Assembly: GCF_902459705.1 (NCBI RefSeq)
Contig: NZ_CABPRU010000018.1
Coordinates: forward strand, 1-51,342
Source: Pandoraea terrigena
Lineage (GTDB): Bacteria; Pseudomonadota; Gammaproteobacteria; Burkholderiales; Burkholderiaceae
Reading direction: 5' to 3'
Length of the DNA stretch: 51,342 nt
Of the stretch, positions 46,393 to 51,342 are shown piece after piece. Both the position numbers and the translations under genes were made by a program. Each line of letters starts with the position of its first letter. Positions within the stretch are counted from its first letter, which is position 1. The notes under the pieces were generated by a model that had not been told where the DNA came from, did not search any database, and saw only the letters and a list, made by a program, of their open reading frames with translations.

Positions 46393-46445
46393 AGCACCGA
46401 TGTGCGACGCCCCCCGACGGGTGGCGTCGCACATCGGTGCTTTTT
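46393..46445 (+). terminator. Terminator with a 19-bp perfect stem after the PAS gene
   Basis: Bases 46393-46411 pair perfectly with 46423-46441 (left arm starts AGCACCGATG, right arm ends CATCGGTGCT) around an 11-base loop, followed by TTTTT (46441-46445). It isolates the PAS gene from the frc2 promoter region. Confidence 0.88.
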
Positions 46446-46699
46446 GCATTTCAGCGTCCTGGGAGCACGCGCGGTCGGTGCGATGAGTATTTTGTATTCA
46501 ATATATTCAATGAGTTTCGGATGACGCCTCTTTCCGAACCGCCGATTTTCATCCGCGTGACACATGCCTGTAAACCCGTAGCCCGGGACAACGGAAAATG
46601 CGATGTTGCGGTGCGGATTCCCTTTATTTATGGGGGTTCCAGTGATTTTCCACGGTTTTATGCTGCGCGACGGCAAATGCCATCGGCAACAAAAAGCCG

Positions 46700-46733
46700 T
46701 TGATAAAATATCGTGTATGAAATACTGTATATC
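46700..46733 (+). promoter_or_regulatory. frc2 promoter with four-unit heptad operator
   Basis: TTGATA (46700-46705) can serve as a -35 box, with a weak TACTGT (46723-46728) as -10 at 17-base spacing. Four consecutive 7-bp units fill the spacer and beyond: AAATATC, GTGTATG, AAATACT and GTATATC (46706-46733), followed by AC as at 40370. ATAC-T-GTAT inside is a perfect dyad. Confidence 0.55.
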
Positions 46734-46864
46734 ACAGCAATCGATCGACGATGGCGATGGCGCCCGTAGAGGCGACAACCATCGGCGGATCAGGCGAGAC
46801 CCGTGTTTCGTCGCGTCTCGCGCACCGATTACATAAACGCCGTCGCATCAGGAGGAGACCCACC

Positions 46865-47008
46865 ATGTTCATCGTCGCCAGCATCCGGCGCGAAGCCCGC
46901 CCAGCGCGTGGTACGCACACACAGCAGGTCACGGCGCGTGCCGTGCGCCATGCGCAAGTTCAACTGTCGGTGTCTGCCGCGGGCGCGATTGCCCGGGCCA
47001 CTTGCTGA
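46865..47008 (+). CDS. Possible 47-residue small protein or leader peptide before frc2
   Basis: AGGAGGAG (46850-46857) stands seven bases before this ATG, the strongest ribosome binding site in the region. The product starts MFIVASIRREARPARG and ends ARATC. It is basic, with no membrane segment or family. The stop is 12 bases before the frc2 start, so its translation could influence that of frc2. It may be a short leader peptide, a real small protein or a chance frame. Confidence 0.4.
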   Translation: MFIVASIRREARPARGTHTQQVTARAVRHAQVQLSVSAAGAIARATC

Positions 47009-47020
47009 GCGGAGACGACC

Positions 47021-48268
47021 ATGGGCAAGGCACTTGAAGGTGTGCGCATTCTCGACTTCACGCACGTGCAGTCCGGACCCACTTGCACGCAGTTGCTCGC
47101 CTGGTTCGGCGCGGACGTGATCAAGATCGAGCGTGCGGGGCATGGTGACGTGACGCGCGATCAACTGCGCGACATCCCCGACGCGGACAGCCTTTACTTC
47201 ACGATGCTCAACAGCAACAAGCGGTCGATCACGCTCGACACGAAGCACCCGGAAGGCAAGGCAGTGCTCGAGCACATGATCCGCGACTGCGACGTGCTCG
47301 TGGAGAACTTCGCGCCCGGCGCTCTCGATCGCATGGGCTTCACGTGGGAGCACATCCACGCGTTGAACCCGCGCATGATCGTGGCCTCGGTCAAGGGGTT
47401 CGGTCCGGGGCCGTACCAGGACTGCAAGGTCTACGAGAACGTGGCGCAGTGCGTGGGCGGTGCGGCATCGACGACCGGTTTCGACGATGGCCCGCCGATG
47501 GTCACGGGGGCGCAGATCGGCGACTCCGGCACGGGGCTGCATCTGGCGCTGGGCATCGTCACGGCGCTGTATCAGCGCACCATGACCGGGCAGGGGCAGC
47601 GCGTGCTCGCCGCCATGCAGGACGGCGTGCTGAACCTGTGCCGCGTGAAGCTGCGTGATCAGCAGCGCCTGGAGCGCGCGCGCGTGATGGAAGAGTATCC
47701 GCAGTTCCCGAACGGTGAGTTCGGCGATGCGGTGCCGCGTGCCGGCAACGCGTCGGGCGGCGGTCAACCGGGCTGGATTCTCAAGTGCCGTGGCTGGGAG
47801 ACCGATCCGAACGCGTACATCTACTTCATCGCACAGGCGCCCGTATGGGGGTCGATCTGCAAGGTGATCGGCAAGCCCGAGTGGGTCGAGCATCCCGACT
47901 ACGCCACGCCGCGCGCCCGTCTGCCGCGCCTGCGCGAGATCTTCGACACGGTCGAGCAATGGACCATGACCCAGACGAAGTTCGAGGTCATGGCGATCCT
48001 CAACGAGTACGACATTCCGTGCGGCCCGATTCTGTCGATGAAGGAAATTGCCGAGGACATGTCGTTGCGCGAGACAGGGACCATCGTCGAAGTCGATCAC
48101 CCGAAGCGCGGCAAATACCTCACCGTCGGCAATCCGATCAAGCTCTCGGCCAGCCCCACGCACGTGGAGCGCTCGCCGCTGCTGGGCGAACACACCGACG
48201 ATGTGCTCTCGGAATTCGGCTACAGCGCGCAGCAGATCGCGGCATTGCGCGAAGTCGGCGCGGTGTAG
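47021..48268 (+). CDS. frc2: Second formyl-CoA:oxalate CoA-transferase (Frc paralogue)
   Basis: A 415-residue family III CoA-transferase, closely similar to the product of 44377-45627 over its full length. D168 in AQIGDSGTG is the catalytic aspartate, and the GGQPGW loop is preserved. Differences include GDSG for GDSN after the catalytic residue and a changed segment around residues 125-135 (FGPGPYQD for FSDGHHYD), so its acyl-CoA preference may differ. CGGAGAC precedes the ATG. Its promoter region carries the four-unit repeat operator. The FAA-hydrolase gene follows 137 bases downstream. Confidence 0.88.
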   Translation: MGKALEGVRILDFTHVQSGPTCTQLLAWFGADVIKIERAGHGDVTRDQLRDIPDADSLYFTMLNSNKRSITLDTKHPEGKAVLEHMIRDCDVLVENFAPGALDRMGFTWEHIHALNPRMIVASVKGFGPGPYQDCKVYENVAQCVGGAASTTGFDDGPPMVTGAQIGDSGTGLHLALGIVTALYQRTMTGQGQRVLAAMQDGVLNLCRVKLRDQQRLERARVMEEYPQFPNGEFGDAVPRAGNASGGGQPGWILKCRGWETDPNAYIYFIAQAPVWGSICKVIGKPEWVEHPDYATPRARLPRLREIFDTVEQWTMTQTKFEVMAILNEYDIPCGPILSMKEIAEDMSLRETGTIVEVDHPKRGKYLTVGNPIKLSASPTHVERSPLLGEHTDDVLSEFGYSAQQIAALREVGAV

Positions 48269-48405
48269 GCGGCGCAGGGCAAGCCGCCCCACATGGGCGC
48301 AAGTCGTCTGCACGAGGCAGATGGGAATGACGTCAAGACATCGCGTCCGGCGCGCACACGGCGAACCTTGCCGTGGCGCCGGGCGGTTACAGATAAGGCA
48401 TACGT

Positions 48406-49179
48406 ATGAAGCTCTGGACCCGTTTCAAGACCGCCCATGGCCGCATCGGCTTTGGCCTGCTGCAGGGCGATCACATCCTCGAACACCGCGGCGATCTCTA
48501 CGATCAGCCGATCGCCACGGGCGCGACGATCGCGCGCGCCGCCGTCGATCTGTTGTGCCCGTGCGAGCCCTCGAAGATCGTGGCGCTGTGGAACAACTTT
48601 CACGCGCTCGGCGCGAAGCTCGGCAAGGCCGCGCCGTCGCATCCGCTCTTTCTCATCAAGCCGGCCACGTCGCTGAACGGACCCGGTGCGGTGATCCAAC
48701 GTCCCGCTTCGTATGCGGGCAAGATCGTGTTCGAGGGCGAGCTGGGCATCGTGATCGGCAAGCGCGCGAGCCACGTGAGCGAGGAAGCGGCGCGCGATTA
48801 CATCCTCGGCTACACCTTGGTCAACGACGTGACCGCCGCTGAAATCATCGAGCAGGACGGCAACTTCGCGCAGTGGACGCGGGCCAAGGGCTTCGACACG
48901 TTCGGCTGTCTCGGCCCCGTCATCGCGCAGGACTTCGACTGGCGCGAGGCGGAGCTGGTCACGCGGCTTGACGGCACGGAGCGTCAGCGCTACCCACTCG
49001 CCGACATGATCTTCAACCCGTGGCAACTCGTCGCGCGTATCTCGCAGGACATGACCCTGATGCCGGGCGACGTGATCGCGGTGGGCACGTCGATCGGCGT
49101 CGGCTCGATGAAAGAGGGCGCGCTGGTGGAAGTGAGCATCGACGGACTGGGGACGTTGGCCAACCGCATGGGCGGCTAA
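48406..49179 (+). CDS. Fumarylacetoacetate-hydrolase-family protein
   Basis: A 257-residue enzyme with the FAH fold. The metal ligands fit FEGELGIVIG (two Glu) and YTLVNDVTAAEI (Asp). The ILGYTLVNDVTA and TFGCLGPVI segments are typical of the acylpyruvase/oxaloacetate decarboxylase and 2-hydroxyhepta-2,4-diene-1,7-dioate isomerase groups. It lies downstream of frc2 on the same strand. Oxaloacetate-type substrates would place it near oxalate or C4 acids, but the specificity cannot be read from the sequence. No strong Shine-Dalgarno sequence is visible before the ATG; AGATAAGG is the nearest purine-rich stretch. Confidence 0.82.
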   Translation: MKLWTRFKTAHGRIGFGLLQGDHILEHRGDLYDQPIATGATIARAAVDLLCPCEPSKIVALWNNFHALGAKLGKAAPSHPLFLIKPATSLNGPGAVIQRPASYAGKIVFEGELGIVIGKRASHVSEEAARDYILGYTLVNDVTAAEIIEQDGNFAQWTRAKGFDTFGCLGPVIAQDFDWREAELVTRLDGTERQRYPLADMIFNPWQLVARISQDMTLMPGDVIAVGTSIGVGSMKEGALVEVSIDGLGTLANRMGG

Positions 49180-49253
49180 GGGAGCAACCGATTTCACGGT
49201 GGTCGGCCGGGGTGGCAAAGGCCTGAGTCGATCGCCCTTTTTCATTCGGCAGA

Positions 49254-50237
49254 TCAGGGATCTGTCCGGCGCCCGGTGGCGTGATCGCCGCCGGGCGCTG
49301 CGGGCGGCGGCACGGGACTCTTGTAAGCCATCATGCCGTCGATCAGCGTCGCGCCTTCGGCCAACAGGAACTCGCGGAAGGCGAGCGCGACCGGTGGCAG
49401 CCGCTTGCTGCGGCGATGCACGACGTACCAGCTTTGCCACGCCGGAAAACCCTGTACGTCGAGCACCGTCAACTGACCGGTCTGAAGCTCCATGCCAACG
49501 GTATGGGCCGACAGGAAGCTGATGCCCATGCCCGCCATGACGGCTTGCTTGATGGTTTCCGTGCTGGCGATCTCCATCGTGATCTTCAGTCGCTGCGTGC
49601 GTTGACCGAAGGCGTCCTGCAGGGAATTCCAGGTGTCGGATCCGCGCTCGCGGCTGATGAACGGTTCTTCCGTCAGGCGCGAGAAGGGAATCTGGCGCTG
49701 GCTGGTCAGCGGATGATCGGGCGGCGCCACGATGACGTAAGGGTGGGGCGCGAAGGCTTCGTTGATCGTATCGATCTCCGGCGGCGGACGCACCATCACG
49801 GCCAGGTCGGTGAGGTTTTCGGTGAGTTGATGCAGGAGTTCCTCGCGGTTATGGACCGTGAGATTGAGCGTCACGCCAGGATGACGCGCGGTGAAGGCCG
49901 CGAGCAGCCTGGGGAAGAAGTAGTCCCCCGCGCTGATGACCGCCACGTTGAGCTTGCCGCCCGTGATGCCCTTGAGGTGATCCATCGCCTCTTCGGTCTC
50001 GCGAAAGAGCGCAATGATCGCGCGGCTGTAATGGAGCATTTCGGCGCCCGCCGGCGTGAGGAAGACCTTCTTGCCCAACTGTTCGAAGAGCGGAAGGCCG
50101 ACGTGACTCTCGAGCTGCTTGACCTGTGTCGAGACGGCGGGTTGCGTGAGGTGAAGTTCTTCGGCAGCGCGCGAAAAGCTCAAATGGCGCGCCACGGCTT
50201 CGAAGACCTTGAGTTGGCGGAGCGTGGCGTGTTTCAT
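49254..50237 (-). CDS. LysR-family regulator, CbbR-like
   Basis: A 327-residue regulator. Residues 1-62 are the winged helix-turn-helix (RHLSFSRAAEELHLTQPAVSTQVKQLESHVGLPLFEQLG). From about 90 comes the periplasmic-binding-like effector domain (GKLNVAVISAGDYFFPRLLAAF, LAVMVRPPPEIDT, MAGMGISFLSAHTVGMEL). The wording follows the CbbR group, which controls carbon-fixation operons in response to metabolite and redox state; no cbb genes are in the window. It is divergent from the 124-residue protein and pntA genes across 251 bases with an AT-rich centre near 50310-50355, so those genes are candidate targets. Confidence 0.88.
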   Translation of the reverse strand: MKHATLRQLKVFEAVARHLSFSRAAEELHLTQPAVSTQVKQLESHVGLPLFEQLGKKVFLTPAGAEMLHYSRAIIALFRETEEAMDHLKGITGGKLNVAVISAGDYFFPRLLAAFTARHPGVTLNLTVHNREELLHQLTENLTDLAVMVRPPPEIDTINEAFAPHPYVIVAPPDHPLTSQRQIPFSRLTEEPFISRERGSDTWNSLQDAFGQRTQRLKITMEIASTETIKQAVMAGMGISFLSAHTVGMELQTGQLTVLDVQGFPAWQSWYVVHRRSKRLPPVALAFREFLLAEGATLIDGMMAYKSPVPPPAAPGGDHATGRRTDP

Positions 50238-50488
50238 GCGGCGGGCATCCAGGCGTCAGGGGGGGCGGCGGAAGGATTTCCGCGCGCGAAGCGTTGCCAG
50301 GGAAGTATAAGTAATCGTTGATGGTTTGCATAATTAACTTTAACTGTCTTTTATGGTTCGGGCTGCGTAATCTGCAATGGCAGCCCGCATGAAAGTGGTG
50401 TGACAGCAAAGGGTCGGTGACCTGTCATCCCAGGCCAGAGCGGGTCAGCGTGTTCTGGAGACGATCACTGTTTTGGGAGAGCGCCATC

Positions 50489-50863
50489 ATGTCTGTCATC
50501 GAATCGCAAATCAAACCCGCCGCCCTGGCACCGGTTGCCAACGCCCATCTGCATGCGTTCAACAACGCATTCGTCGAACTGGGTCTGGACTGGTATTGGG
50601 ATCACCCCACCTATGCCCGGTTGCTGCACGCGACCGGGAACCAAGATTTGCCGCTGGCGTATCTCGAAGGCGCTTCGGCGCAGGCGTTGCGCATGGCCGA
50701 GCTGTTGCTGATCGGGGCCTATCTCGACGGACACCAGCCGCATCTGCTGCGCGCCTACGAGCCGGAATTCCTGTGCGACCTGATTCATTGCACCAAGGTG
50801 CGTTGCTTCGAAGCGGCCAATGAAGGCCGTTCGATGCAGGCGCCGCGAGCCGCTGCGGCCTGA
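50489..50863 (+). CDS. Hypothetical protein, 124 residues
   Basis: Not assigned to a family. The soluble, mainly helical protein begins with LAPVANAHLHAFNNAFVELGLDWYWDHPTYARLL and continues with ALRMAELLLIGAYLDGHQPHLLRAYEPEFLCDLIHCTKVRCFEAA. Conserved-looking aromatic, His and Cys residues suggest a real folded domain that could bind a metal or cofactor (inference). GGGAGA precedes ATG 50489. It lies 42 bases before pntA and is divergent from the LysR gene. Confidence 0.65.
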   Translation: MSVIESQIKPAALAPVANAHLHAFNNAFVELGLDWYWDHPTYARLLHATGNQDLPLAYLEGASAQALRMAELLLIGAYLDGHQPHLLRAYEPEFLCDLIHCTKVRCFEAANEGRSMQAPRAAAA

Positions 50864-50905
50864 GTTTCACAACACGACAGGGGCTCAGACCCCGAGACAA
50901 TAACT

Positions 50906-51342
50906 ATGCATATTGGCATTCCAAAGGAGACGGCCGCCGGCGAATCCCGCGTCGCGGCCACACCGGAAACGGTGAAGAAGCTGGTGGGCGCAGGGCATCG
51001 CGTCACCGTGGAGCGAGGGGCCGGTGAGGCGGCGAGCGTACTCGATGCGGCGTATGTCGCGGCGGGCGCGTCGAGCGTTAGCGCGGCCGAAGCCCTCGGT
51101 GCCGAACTGGTGCTCAAGGTGCGTGCGCCATCGATCGCGGAAATCGCCTTGATTCCGCGCGGCAGTGTCGTCGTTGGCATGCTCAACCCGTTCGATGCCG
51201 AGAATAATGCGCGCATGGCGGCGGCCGGCGTCATCGGCTTCGCGCTGGAAGCGGCGCCGCGCACGACGCGCGCGCAAAGCATGGACGTGCTCTCCTCGCA
51301 GGCCAACATCGCCGGCTACAAGGCCGTGATGCTGGCCGCCAA
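50906..51342 (+). CDS. pntA: NAD(P) transhydrogenase subunit alpha, partial at window end
   Basis: The first 145 codons of a PntA-type protein, running off the window. MHIGIPKETAAGESRVAATPETVKKLVGAGH is the AlaDH/PntA N-terminal domain. VLKVRAPSIAEIALIPRGSVVVGMLNPF and SMDVLSSQANIAGYKAVMLAA are the NAD-binding-domain entry segments of PntA, the last being characteristic of transhydrogenase rather than alanine dehydrogenase. The enzyme exchanges hydride between NADH and NADP+ in the membrane, driven by the proton gradient. Only a weak Shine-Dalgarno sequence is visible. Confidence 0.9.
   Translation, partial: MHIGIPKETAAGESRVAATPETVKKLVGAGHRVTVERGAGEAASVLDAAYVAAGASSVSAAEALGAELVLKVRAPSIAEIALIPRGSVVVGMLNPFDAENNARMAAAGVIGFALEAAPRTTRAQSMDVLSSQANIAGYKAVMLAA

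Larger units (their letters stand above)
46308..46864. other. AT-rich intergenic region upstream of frc2
   Basis: These 557 bases hold the terminator of the PAS gene, a weak in-phase repeat array (46487-46507: GTATTTT, GTATTCA, ATATATT) and the stronger array at 46706-46733 with a TTGATA box. The stretch 46500-46700 is low in GC for this window. No gene is supported there. Confidence 0.5.

Overview
The window is GC-rich chromosomal DNA from a betaproteobacterium of the Burkholderiales. The closest fit by gene content and protein style is Pandoraea or a near relative in the Burkholderiaceae; this genus call is inference from recognised families, not from a database search. No rRNA, tRNA, CRISPR array, prophage or complete insertion sequence was found. 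The only mobile-element trace is a short stand-alone transposase-like gene (1386-1781).

Layout. (1) 116-4341: an FAD oxidoreductase, the transposase-like gene, a gene-poor stretch with a candidate structured small RNA, and an IclR and an AraC regulator facing each other. (2) 4485-9878: branched-chain/short-chain acyl-CoA catabolism: acyl-CoA synthetase and SDR dehydrogenase on the minus strand, and acyl-CoA dehydrogenase and 3-hydroxyisobutyryl-CoA hydrolase on the plus strand. (3) 9943-10866: YggT and a small hypothetical protein. (4) 11285-20969: a peptide-utilisation operon: RpiR regulator, isoaspartyl peptidase, a Gsi-type ABC importer (ATPase, binding protein, two permeases), DmpA-type aminopeptidase and DppA-type D-aminopeptidase. 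(5) 21147-31725: a membrane DUF4118-PAS protein coupled to a hydrolase with a cysteine at the nucleophile position, a universal stress protein, a lipoprotein, a RarD-like permease, a HisN-type phosphatase, a MATE pump, a YXWGXW-type protein, an odd TpsB-like outer-membrane barrel, a hypothetical protein and an EamA permease. Between them lie orphan minus-strand terminators, a second candidate small RNA and a cluster of DnaA boxes.

(6) 31808-49179 is the most coherent part: oxalate catabolism joined to formate oxidation. OxlT exchanges oxalate for formate, Frc moves CoA from formyl-CoA to oxalate, Oxc decarboxylates oxalyl-CoA to formyl-CoA, and the FdsGBA-D formate dehydrogenase oxidises the formate to CO2 with NADH formation. 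A second Frc, a PAS protein, a ketopantoate-reductase-like enzyme, an FAA-hydrolase-family enzyme and a GntR/FCD regulator with a 72-residue membrane protein are interleaved. The promoters of fds, the GntR operon, the reductase, oxlT and frc2 share an AT-rich operator made of 7-bp-phased copies of GTATATC. This suggests one regulon for the whole oxalate-to-CO2 route and is the main finding.

(7) 49254-51342: a CbbR-like LysR regulator, a 124-residue protein of unknown function, and the start of pntA (NAD(P) transhydrogenase alpha), cut by the window end. Transhydrogenase next to an NADH-producing oxalate pathway would make physiological sense, but that link is inference.
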